Shown here one piece after another: positions 1 to 5,443 of a DNA stretch of 5,443 nt. Source of the stretch: Candidatus Poseidoniaceae archaeon (GTDB taxonomy: Archaea > Thermoplasmatota > Poseidoniia > Poseidoniales > Poseidoniaceae). The notes beneath the pieces are model-generated. The model was not told the origin of the DNA. It saw only the letters and a program-made list of their open reading frames with translations, and did no database searches. A program made the translations under genes and the position numbers. The stretch covers positions 1 to 5,443 of the forward strand of contig DUKK01000120.1 in the NCBI GenBank assembly GCA_013329355.1. Direction: 5' to 3'. How positions within the stretch are numbered: position 1 is the stretch's first letter; every line of letters starts with the position of its first letter.

Positions 1-144
1 ATTCTGCAGGAGTTGAATTCATCAGCAAGTGCGTCTGTTGAGTCAACCGAAGTTGATAAGACTGAGGCGCCGATACTGCCAATCCTCGAACCTTCAATTA
101 GGCCTCCATCAGGTCAATCGACGTTATTTGGAGGTGAGCAGTGA
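1..144 (+). CDS. top6B: C-terminal end of a gene, probably DNA topoisomerase VI subunit B (5' end outside window)
   Basis: Frame 1 is open from the left edge to a TGA at 142-144, giving the last 47 residues of a protein. They start with a short helical stretch (ILQELN), continue through a Ser/Glu/Pro-rich linker that looks disordered, and end in GQSTLFGGEQ. No catalytic domain is visible: the GHKL ATPase and transducer domains of subunit B would lie upstream. The assignment rests on position. In many archaea top6B lies directly before top6A, and here the stop codon overlaps the top6A start, as expected for subunits of one A2B2 enzyme made in equal amounts. In that enzyme subunit B binds and hydrolyses ATP and drives strand passage. 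The acidic, proline-rich tail would be a C-terminal extension beyond the conserved B fold. Another upstream gene cannot be excluded from 47 residues. Confidence 0.6.
   Translation: MLQELNSSASASVESTEVDKTEAPILPILEPSIRPPSGQSTLFGGEQ
130..137 (+). promoter_or_regulatory. Strong ribosome binding site for top6A
   Basis: GGAGGTGA is a near-perfect anti-16S match lying inside the last codons of the upstream gene. It sits 6 nt before ATG 144 but only 3 nt before the alternative GTG 141. This favours the ATG, which shares its A with the upstream TGA (TGATG). Confidence 0.8.
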
Positions 145-1241
145 TGACTATTAGGATGACCGCTGGCGAAACTAAATCGGCAATGCAACTCGTGGTTGCG
201 GAAATGTACGATAAAATCGTCAAAGGCGTACCACCCACTATGACACTGCCGGTAAGAACGAAAAATAATATTGGCTTTGACCGCAAACTCGGCGTGTATA
301 AATATGGCAAAAATAAATCCATTAGAGATGCAACGAGCCTCGGTTCAGCAAAGCAGTTGCTGCGAGCGTTACACGTGATCGAATTTATCGAAGATATGAT
401 TGATTCAGGTAAATCCTCGACGCTTAGGGAAATGTATTACATCTCAGAAAGTTGGGGACTTGGTAAATTTGGTAGCCAAAATGAATCAAATAATTTAGCA
501 GAGGATTTAGAGATTGTAACCAAATGTTTACGTGAGGATTTCAAACTAAGGCCCGAAGAGGACGGTGCACGAATAATTGGTAACCTAACCCTGCAAGAGC
601 GTAACCGTCGCGGCGAGTGGATGCGCATCAATGCGCGCGACGACGTTGGAGATTCTGGCTATGGAGTTCCATATAACGTTGAAATGGAAAAAATAGAGTT
701 CCTAGAACACGATATTAATTTCATTATGGCTATTGAAACTGGTGGCATGTTTGATCGATTGGTGGAAAACGGCTTTGATGAGGACTACAAGTGTGGATTA
801 CTACACCTCAAAGGACAGCCAGCACGGTCAACTAGACGGATTATCAAGCGAATGAGTGAAGAATGGGACTTACCAGTGGTAGTTTTCCTCGATGGCGACC
901 CTTGGTCATTCAGGATTTTTGCCTCCATCGCTTATGGTGCGATCAAAACCGCACATATTTCAGAATATCTCGCTACTCCGAGTGCGACTTACCTTGGTAT
1001 TACCTCAGATGACATCGTAGCATATGATTTGCCGAGTGACGACCTCTCAAAAAAAGACATTGAGGCTCTAAACGCTGAGTTATCAGACCCGAGATTCGCT
1101 GACTCTTGGTGGCAGGACCAGATTAACATGATGTTGGAATTGGGCAAGAAAGCTGAGCAGCAATCGCTTGCCAAGTATGGTCTTGATTTCGTGACTGATA
1201 CTTATTTACCCGAAAAATTAGCTGAACTGGGTCTTGCATAA
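144..1241 (+). CDS. top6A: DNA topoisomerase VI subunit A (Spo11-like DNA-cleaving subunit)
   Basis: This is the DNA-cleaving subunit of the type IIB topoisomerase. It makes a transient double-strand break through a 5'-phosphotyrosyl bond, lets a second duplex through and reseals it, relaxing and decatenating DNA ahead of replication and transcription. The product is 365 aa, close to the family norm of about 370. Residues about 65-165 form the winged-helix (CAP-like) domain with REMYYISE; by comparison with the Spo11 motif RDI(F/Y)Y, the second tyrosine (Y99) should be the nucleophile. The Toprim domain follows, with the metal-binding glutamate in AIETGGMF (E198) and the acidic pair in DGDPW (D250, D252). 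The conserved blocks KGQPARSTRR and EYLATPSATYLGI lie on either side of the acidic pair. The glycine common after DxDPY/W is a serine here (DGDPWS). ATG 144 is chosen from the GGAGGTGA spacing; GTG 141 would add one residue. It is translationally coupled to the upstream gene, presumably top6B. Nothing suggests truncation. Confidence 0.97.
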   Translation: MTIRMTAGETKSAMQLVVAEMYDKIVKGVPPTMTLPVRTKNNIGFDRKLGVYKYGKNKSIRDATSLGSAKQLLRALHVIEFIEDMIDSGKSSTLREMYYISESWGLGKFGSQNESNNLAEDLEIVTKCLREDFKLRPEEDGARIIGNLTLQERNRRGEWMRINARDDVGDSGYGVPYNVEMEKIEFLEHDINFIMAIETGGMFDRLVENGFDEDYKCGLLHLKGQPARSTRRIIKRMSEEWDLPVVVFLDGDPWSFRIFASIAYGAIKTAHISEYLATPSATYLGITSDDIVAYDLPSDDLSKKDIEALNAELSDPRFADSWWQDQINMMLELGKKAEQQSLAKYGLDFVTDTYLPEKLAELGLA

Positions 1242-1255
1242 CCGTACAAGCATTG

Positions 1256-2299
1256 ATGGGGGACTTCGGCCGAGCGCAGGTCATGGCGCAGTCTAAAACC
1301 AACCCTTGGGCAGTGCGTATTGCCATTGCTGGATTGATATTTCTAGTGCTCGGCGCAGGCGCGATATTCGCCAATATGGAACAGATCGATGAAGCCTCAA
1401 GCCCGAAGAGAATCAACGAAGCAGCAATCACCGGCGGCGGTGCGGAAACGGTTGAATTGATTACATCATGTTACTCAGCAGTGGTTATTTCTGACGATAT
1501 CTCAAATGTGAGCCTAATGAAGATGAGTGGGTCAAACGTTGAAGGCGACGCCCTTGAATCTACTAATTGTAAGACCGACTGGACGCCAATGGATTCCGAT
1601 GGTAGCAGTTTCACCATCATTAAAGAATGGGACATCTCAGAAGCAGGCGAATACGTTCTCGAAGTGGATTGTGCTCAAGGTTGTGATAATTCTACAGTGT
1701 GGCTGGTCGACGCAACGAGCGCACAGTGGAAGATGCTCGAACAACCAGCACTGGTGTTTGGTGGTGCTGCCTGTTGCATTGGAATCCTTATCTTACCGCT
1801 AGCAGGAATACTATACCTGACCAACAAGGACGGCGCTGGGCCAAAAGTGATGATGGTCGGAGCGGATGGCAAAATGATGCCAGTAACCGATTTGACACCA
1901 GAAAATATCGCCAAGTTGCAGCAGCAACCAGAGAAGGTGGACAACCCGTTTGCCGACACAGGTATTACTGAGTCAGAAGAATTCGTCGACGGCACTGAAG
2001 ATGTTCAAAAAGGGGCACTACTAACCACAGATCAGGTTTTCGCGCTGATGAAAGGCGATGTTGATGAAGCGCAGAACAGAGTGTCAGACCCGTTCGCAGA
2101 TTATAACAAAATTCGCCAGCCTGAAGCTAAACCGAAAGCAACCAACACTAAGGAAATCGCCTCATGGGACGAGGGTGGAACATACGCACCACAAGAGAAG
2201 TCAGCAACAGAGACTACTTCTCCTAATATCGCTCAAAAACCGAATGAGAAAAAATCAGAAAGCAAACCAAACGCGTGGAAGGACTGGGATGAAAATTAG
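1256..2299 (+). CDS. Two-pass membrane protein with four-cysteine extracytoplasmic domain and long acidic cytoplasmic tail; function unknown
   Basis: I do not recognise a named family. The 347-aa product has a basic N-terminus, a membrane segment at about 20-39 (AIAGLIFLVLGAGAIF), an extracytoplasmic part at 40-164, a second membrane segment at about 165-188 (LVFGGAACCIGILILPLAGI), and a cytoplasmic tail of about 155 residues. The outer part has cysteines at 72, 105, 139 and 143, sequons at N84 and N145, and a strand pattern ending EAGEYVLEVDC that suggests a beta-sandwich. The tail is Glu/Lys/Pro-rich and mostly disordered, with two [ND]PFAD motifs (229-234, 278-282), a WDE at 304-306 and a terminal WKDWDEN. 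Charges predict both ends inside. The start is uncertain: ATG 1256 and the preceding TTG 1253 lack a ribosome binding site, and ATG 1283 (MAQSKTNPW, 338 aa) has only an AGG 2 nt away and would put the membrane segment nearer the N-terminus. It starts 14 bp after top6A and 8 bp before the next gene, so a receptor, scaffold or envelope role is possible but unproven. Confidence 0.85.
   Translation: MGDFGRAQVMAQSKTNPWAVRIAIAGLIFLVLGAGAIFANMEQIDEASSPKRINEAAITGGGAETVELITSCYSAVVISDDISNVSLMKMSGSNVEGDALESTNCKTDWTPMDSDGSSFTIIKEWDISEAGEYVLEVDCAQGCDNSTVWLVDATSAQWKMLEQPALVFGGAACCIGILILPLAGILYLTNKDGAGPKVMMVGADGKMMPVTDLTPENIAKLQQQPEKVDNPFADTGITESEEFVDGTEDVQKGALLTTDQVFALMKGDVDEAQNRVSDPFADYNKIRQPEAKPKATNTKEIASWDEGGTYAPQEKSATETTSPNIAQKPNEKKSESKPNAWKDWDEN
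1940..2296 (+). repeat. Repeated short motifs in the cytoplasmic tail: [ND]PFAD twice and W-(K)-D/E twice
   Basis: The low-complexity tail contains DNPFAD (1940-1957) and DPFAD (2087-2101), about 147 bp apart, then WDEG (from 2165) and WKDWDEN at the extreme C-terminus (2276-2296). The codons differ between copies (CCG TTT GCC GAC against CCG TTC GCA GAT). The similarity is therefore at protein level, not a recent DNA duplication. Such islands in a disordered tail look like docking motifs for cytoplasmic partners; no partner can be named. Confidence 0.5.
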
Positions 2300-2304
2300 G
2301 TGAG
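2299..2304 (+). promoter_or_regulatory. Ribosome binding site overlapping the preceding stop codon
   Basis: GGTGAG begins on the last base of the TAG that ends the upstream membrane protein and lies 3 nt before ATG 2308. This arrangement supports co-transcription and translational coupling of the two membrane protein genes and fixes the start of the second. Confidence 0.7.
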
Positions 2305-2307
2305 AAT

Positions 2308-2883
2308 ATGAAAAAATACATTTTCATCTCAATAACCATTATTGGCATATTACTAGTATTGTTCTCTTCGCTAGGAATCACTCAAGAATTGAACGATGCG
2401 GACACTGTTGACGCCATGCTACCCCCGTGTACGGTGGAAAACGGCGTTCCATTTGTTGGTGAAGATGAAGTCACGTGCTACTGGGGTATGTCTGGCGAAG
2501 TCTTAGAGATACCTGCCGAGGCAATAGCTGCCAATGTTGGTGTTGAAATATCGTGGACCAAATCGGGAGTCTGGATCGGAATCGCTGAAGCCAGTGAAGC
2601 CGACAAATGTGAATTGAAAGGAGATTATTACGAGTGTCAAAAAGAATCTGTGAACATGATTGCAGGAGGCCCCAACTCAAACGGGGAAATTACCTGGCAG
2701 CCAACCCCGGGGGAATACCGGTTTGTTGCTGGAGGGGACGATTCGCAGACACTACAACAGTTTGATGTCGAATGGAATTACCAAGCATCATTGAAATCTA
2801 CCTTTGCAATCGCTTTGTTGATTATTGGATTAACTCTAACAATTTCTGGAGCAATATTCTGGTATCGTACTGTGAAAAACTGA
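2308..2883 (+). CDS. Small membrane-anchored protein with four-cysteine extracytoplasmic domain; function unknown
   Basis: The 191-aa product is not assignable to a known family by eye. It opens MKKYIF with a hydrophobic segment at about 5-24 (signal anchor, or signal peptide without a clear AxA site), has an extracytoplasmic part at about 25-160, and ends with a membrane segment at about 163-187 and a short basic tail (YRTVKN). Cysteines at 41, 57, 101 and 110 could form two disulfides; C101 and C110 bracket a small hairpin (CELKGDYYEC). A strand-rich section ends WQPTPGEYRFVAGG followed by QQFDVEW, the alternating pattern of a secreted beta-sandwich. Its plan repeats that of the preceding gene without the long cytoplasmic tail, so the two may be diverged paralogues or partners in one membrane complex. 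ATG 2308 is well supported by GGTGAG and the 8-bp gap. Confidence 0.87.
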   Translation: MKKYIFISITIIGILLVLFSSLGITQELNDADTVDAMLPPCTVENGVPFVGEDEVTCYWGMSGEVLEIPAEAIAANVGVEISWTKSGVWIGIAEASEADKCELKGDYYECQKESVNMIAGGPNSNGEITWQPTPGEYRFVAGGDDSQTLQQFDVEWNYQASLKSTFAIALLIIGLTLTISGAIFWYRTVKN

Positions 2884-2890
2884 TTTTGAA

Positions 2891-2914
2891 AAGGTTCATC
2901 AATTAGTGAACCTT
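2891..2914. promoter_or_regulatory. 24-bp dyad, candidate operator before the winged-helix regulator
   Basis: AAGGTTCA (2891-2898) and TGAACCTT (2907-2914) are perfect inverted copies around an 8-bp spacer whose central AATT (2901-2904) lies on the same dyad axis, so 10 of 12 base pairs are symmetric. A further AGGTT follows at 2915-2919. It fills much of the 43-bp gap between the small membrane protein and the regulator. Dimeric winged-helix regulators commonly bind such dyads near their own promoters, so autoregulation is the favoured reading. No clear TATA box is visible nearby. The transcript could fold into a hairpin, but no U-run follows, which argues against a simple terminator. Confidence 0.5.
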
Positions 2915-2926
2915 AGGTTATGCAAT

Positions 2927-3673
2927 ATGGCGGATATTGACCATGCCCTGCGCTTGTTACAGAATAAAGTTAGAAGGCAAATTTTAGAGCGACTGGTTAG
3001 AGAACCACACTATCCAATGCAGTTAGCTGAATTAATCGGCGTTAGTCAACAAGCAATAAAAAAACATCTAAAAGAGCTTGAGCAGGGAAACTTCGTCACC
3101 AAGCTGAAGGTCCCGAGTGAAAAAGGCGGACCGCCAAGGACTATCTATACCGTGCAGGAAGCACTGTCGATTAGAATCGATTTAGGACCTGATTTATTCA
3201 ATTGTGAACAACGTAAATTACCGTCAGGGGGACCAATGAGGCTATCTAATAAGCTGCCAAAAGACTCGCACAATGTCGCAGAATTGGTTAGCGGTAGAAA
3301 GCGTATATCGGTCAGTGAAGGAGTCACTCATATCGCAGAATTGAACCAAGTTATTGCGCGACTAGATAATGAAAGAGACGCATTAATAGCACTACACCAA
3401 CACATTCGGAACCGGATTTCCCAAGGTGTGGATTCGGATTTCCAGCAATATGAGGAAAGAGCGATGATCCACTCAATTATCGAAGCACCTGAGAAGCGCC
3501 TAGATATCGAGTTACTGAGCAAAGAATTGCAACTTGGTCAGCGGCAAGTATCTGAGTTACTCGATGAGGTTAGAGCCAAACTACAGCGGCAAATATCCCA
3601 ACGTGCAGGTCACGTAATCGTCACCCCTGAAAACTCAGACCTATACTGGTGGCTTGGAGATTACAAGAAATAA
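2927..3673 (+). CDS. ArsR-like winged-helix transcriptional regulator
   Basis: The 248-aa product opens with a winged helix-turn-helix DNA-binding domain at about 1-78: RRQILERLVREPHYPMQLAE, then recognition-helix region GVSQQAIKKHLKELEQGNFV, and a wing (KVPSEKGGPPRTIYTV). The pattern fits archaeal ArsR/HTH_20-type regulators. No metal-binding CxC motif is present and the only cysteine is C93, so metal sensing of the classical ArsR kind is unlikely. Residues about 133-165 form a predicted helical coiled coil, probably for dimerisation. The C-terminal part (about 175-222, LLSKELQLGQRQVSELLDEV) resembles a second helix-turn-helix and ends in a short strand region with YWWLGD. ATG 2927 is preferred because AGGT (2915-2918) lies 8 nt upstream; GTG 2906 is open in the same frame and would add seven residues, but it falls inside the dyad. 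Effector and targets are unknown; candidates are itself and the adjacent membrane or surface genes. Confidence 0.85.
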   Translation: MADIDHALRLLQNKVRRQILERLVREPHYPMQLAELIGVSQQAIKKHLKELEQGNFVTKLKVPSEKGGPPRTIYTVQEALSIRIDLGPDLFNCEQRKLPSGGPMRLSNKLPKDSHNVAELVSGRKRISVSEGVTHIAELNQVIARLDNERDALIALHQHIRNRISQGVDSDFQQYEERAMIHSIIEAPEKRLDIELLSKELQLGQRQVSELLDEVRAKLQRQISQRAGHVIVTPENSDLYWWLGDYKK

Positions 3674-3684
3674 ACCAGATAATC
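3674..3684. other. 11-bp junction between convergent stop codons
   Basis: The regulator ends at TAA 3671-3673 and the surface protein gene ends at TGA (complement of 3685-3687). Only 11 bp separate them, with a tiny AGAT-A-ATCT palindrome (3677-3685) and no U-rich terminator on either strand. The transcripts probably overlap at their 3' ends. Confidence 0.6.
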
Positions 3685-5443
3685 TCAATCCTCAGAATCT
3701 AATACCGAGGTAAGTGACGATTGTTCTGCAATACGCTTCTTCACTTCCTCTCTCCTAGCCTTTCCAACGAAGTAAACCACTCCTAATAGGGATAGAGTGA
3801 GCAAAATTACCACGAATGGCAGTGCGGTCTTGCCGACTATTTGCCCTGCAACGTCAAAGAATGGGCTCGGTGATTCAAGTGGTTCTGATACTGCCATGAT
3901 GTTATTTGTCTCACTACCCTCCACGATTTCATTCATCGGGTCAACCACAACATACACTCCTTTACTACCAGCAACTACAGGATAGAGTAGGTAAATCTCA
4001 ATCTCCTGTGCATCCTCTGTAGCATCGGGCGCAAGTAGAGCACCTACAACCTGGCGCATGACTATGCTATCTTCGTCACAACCGTTGCGCTTAATATCCT
4101 TGATAATCGATTGACTGTTAACATCGTCATATTGACACAATACTATTTCGATATCTGTTGCATGAGTGTTCCCCACATTTTGTAGAGTTATTCCAATTGG
4201 AATTGTCGAATCTATTTCAGCGCTATATTGGGACACTATGATTTCTTTGATGACTAGATCAGGGGCTTTTAGACTCAATGTAACGATAAATTCGTTGCTG
4301 TCAAGATTTTCTCCTTGCCAAGAAGGCGATGAATCGAAGTCGCCGCCCTCTGTCATATCTCCAGCACTTGACATCACTTTCAGTCCAACGTTACGTGTAT
4401 CCAATTTAGCGGTGGTAGAAATCTTGACAACCGCAATCATCTCGATGGTTTGGTATGGTGCCATTTGTGGCATCATGTAGACACTGTTGGGTTCAATGTA
4501 AGCACACCGCACTGACTCTTGCTGTTCACTTATCAGTGCGTAATATGCGTCTATTTCCAACTGACTAGCATCTGCGGCAGGCATTGCTTCAGTGATCACA
4601 ACACATGGCTCATCAACACTCAAATCGTTACTGATTTTCTTAATTGTCCGCCACTCTACCGACCAGCCCTCTAACGAACCCATGCCGGGTAGTTCACTCC
4701 ATACGATGTCATTACCCTGTGATTGTGCAGTGTGGTTGTCTAACGTTGGCCAATCGTGAACATTACCGTTGTTGGTGATGTTGACGGCAAAACTCACAAT
4801 CTTGCCTGGCGCTGACACTTTCACAGGGTTGTCAACCGATGGATCCATGGTGATTTCCATATCATAAAACTCGTTAACGTAAACATACAAGAAATCAACA
4901 TCCCGTTCCCTAGTCAATCGATTATCTTCATTTGGATAAGCTTCTTCGGACAACGTCTTGAATTCTACAACATACAGTCCCGCTCCAATATCAAACTCTG
5001 GAACGTTCATCAGAACGTCAAAGGTCTGATCTGAATCTCGGTCCAATTCTTCGAGACTTTCACGCGGTATAACAATATCCCAGTGGCCTGTTCTGACAGG
5101 GACACCAGTTGGGTCAATGACCGTAGTAAGTCGGAAGTCAAATCTATCTGGGCCGTTGCCGTTGTTAATTGTGGTTACCGGCAGGACGAGATTTTCACCT
5201 GGGTTTACCGCGATTGCTGATATTGGATTACCATTGGAATCTGTAGTTGAAATTATTCTGTCCGCTTCCCGCTCGATTTGGGTATCTAAATTGTATTCAT
5301 GAATCACATTGACCGTGTAACGTCCCGAATCCGACACTTTCTGATAGCCCTCAAGGTTCGCCTGTAGAGTAAAACTCTTCGAGCCGATACTGGCATCATC
5401 AGGGACGCAAACATTCACCCTCACCATCCATGTTCGGAAGGTG
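3685..5443 (-). CDS. Cell-surface protein with NEW3-like and CARDB beta-sandwich domains and C-terminal membrane anchor (5' end outside window)
   Basis: The frame stays open to the right edge. ATG 5427 is preceded in frame by TFRTW and lies inside a strand of a domain whose tail reads WMVRVNVCVPDDASIGSKSF, so this is probably an internal methionine and the start lies beyond 5443. Numbering from that Met: the end of one beta-sandwich at 1-43; a NEW3-like domain at about 70-185 (NPGENLVLPVTTINNGNGPD, typical of NPCBM-associated repeats); a second at about 200-385 (SAPGKIVSFAVNITNNGNVHD) with a large insertion; a CARDB domain at about 388-515 (PDLVIKEIIV, LQNVGNTHATD, ending in MNEIVEGSETNN); a membrane helix at about 534-556; and a basic then acidic cytoplasmic end. 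It would be anchored at its C-terminus with stacked Ig-like domains outside, as in archaeal adhesins or envelope proteins. Sequons occur at N216 and N231. Ligand unknown; no enzymatic motif seen. Confidence 0.88.
   Translation of the reverse strand, partial: TFRTWMVRVNVCVPDDASIGSKSFTLQANLEGYQKVSDSGRYTVNVIHEYNLDTQIEREADRIISTTDSNGNPISAIAVNPGENLVLPVTTINNGNGPDRFDFRLTTVIDPTGVPVRTGHWDIVIPRESLEELDRDSDQTFDVLMNVPEFDIGAGLYVVEFKTLSEEAYPNEDNRLTRERDVDFLYVYVNEFYDMEITMDPSVDNPVKVSAPGKIVSFAVNITNNGNVHDWPTLDNHTAQSQGNDIVWSELPGMGSLEGWSVEWRTIKKISNDLSVDEPCVVITEAMPAADASQLEIDAYYALISEQQESVRCAYIEPNSVYMMPQMAPYQTIEMIAVVKISTTAKLDTRNVGLKVMSSAGDMTEGGDFDSSPSWQGENLDSNEFIVTLSLKAPDLVIKEIIVSQYSAEIDSTIPIGITLQNVGNTHATDIEIVLCQYDDVNSQSIIKDIKRNGCDEDSIVMRQVVGALLAPDATEDAQEIEIYLLYPVVAGSKGVYVVVDPMNEIVEGSETNNIMAVSEPLESPSPFFDVAGQIVGKTALPFVVILLTLSLLGVVYFVGKARREEVKKRIAEQSSLTSVLDSED

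Noticed and set aside
1123..1431. Minus-strand open frame of 102 codons over the end of top6A and the start of the membrane protein gene
   Set aside because: It spans two well-supported plus-strand genes, its translation has no domain-like pattern, and it has no convincing ribosome binding site; it is antisense shadow.
1675..1995. Minus-strand open frame of 106 codons inside the first membrane protein gene
   Set aside because: It is antisense to the second membrane segment and tail. Its composition is what the reverse complement of such codons gives, with no recognisable protein features.
1940..2101. NPF and DPF motifs as eukaryote-like endocytic adaptor signals
   Set aside because: The tripeptides match EH-domain and AP2 ligands, but nothing else in the window suggests a vesicle-trafficking system and tripeptide matches occur readily by chance.
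2873..2892. TGAAAA direct repeat (2873-2878 and 2887-2892) as a promoter element
   Set aside because: The first copy is within the coding end of the small membrane protein and the motif is short and A-rich; it does not match a TATA/BRE consensus.
2891..2914. Dyad read as an intrinsic terminator of the upstream operon
   Set aside because: The stem could form in RNA, but the following sequence is AGGTTATGC with no U-run. Archaeal termination relies mainly on U-tracts, so an operator is the better reading.
2906..2926. GTG 2906 as the start of the regulator
   Set aside because: It lies inside the dyad and would add seven residues (NLRLCN after the start) not typical of the winged-helix N-terminus; ATG 2927 has an AGGT at good spacing.
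4166..4480. Plus-strand open frame of 104 codons inside the surface protein gene
   Set aside because: It is antisense to clear NEW3/CARDB coding sequence and has no supporting start signals.

Overview
The window looks like chromosomal DNA of an archaeon. The lead evidence is an intact gene for the A subunit of type IIB DNA topoisomerase VI. It follows, in a stop/start overlap, what is probably the tail of the B subunit gene. Good GGAGGTGA-type ribosome binding sites, membrane proteins with few recognisable homologues, an ArsR-like winged-helix regulator and a large surface protein with CARDB/NEW3-type beta-sandwich domains would fit a planktonic euryarchaeon such as marine group II (Poseidoniales). 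That placement is an inference from gene content and style; no marker gene was compared.

Layout. Positions 1-144 (+) hold the last 47 codons of a gene, probably top6B, ending in a disordered linker and a short clamp-motif-like tail. Positions 144-1241 (+) are top6A, complete, with catalytic tyrosine and Toprim acidic residues visible. Positions 1256-2299 (+) and 2308-2883 (+) encode two membrane proteins of unknown function. Both have the same plan: N-terminal membrane segment, extracytoplasmic domain with four cysteines, second membrane segment. The first also carries a long acidic, low-complexity cytoplasmic tail with repeated PFAD and WD(E) motifs. Positions 2927-3673 (+) encode a winged-helix regulator. 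The short gap before it holds a 24-bp dyad (2891-2914) plus a third copy of its half-site, a good candidate operator. Positions 3685-5443 (-) are the C-terminal 585 codons of a surface protein that runs off the right edge. It is convergent with the regulator, with only 11 bp between stop codons.

How they may work together. top6B-top6A form one translationally coupled unit. The two membrane genes are tightly packed behind it (14 bp and 8 bp gaps) and may be co-transcribed with it, although their functions need not be linked. The regulator appears to have its own control region and may regulate itself and perhaps the neighbouring membrane or surface genes. I see no RNA genes, CRISPR arrays, insertion sequences or attachment sites, and no base-composition break suggesting recent transfer. 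The least explained parts are the pair of membrane proteins, the dyad before the regulator, and the cysteine-bracketed insertions in the surface protein.
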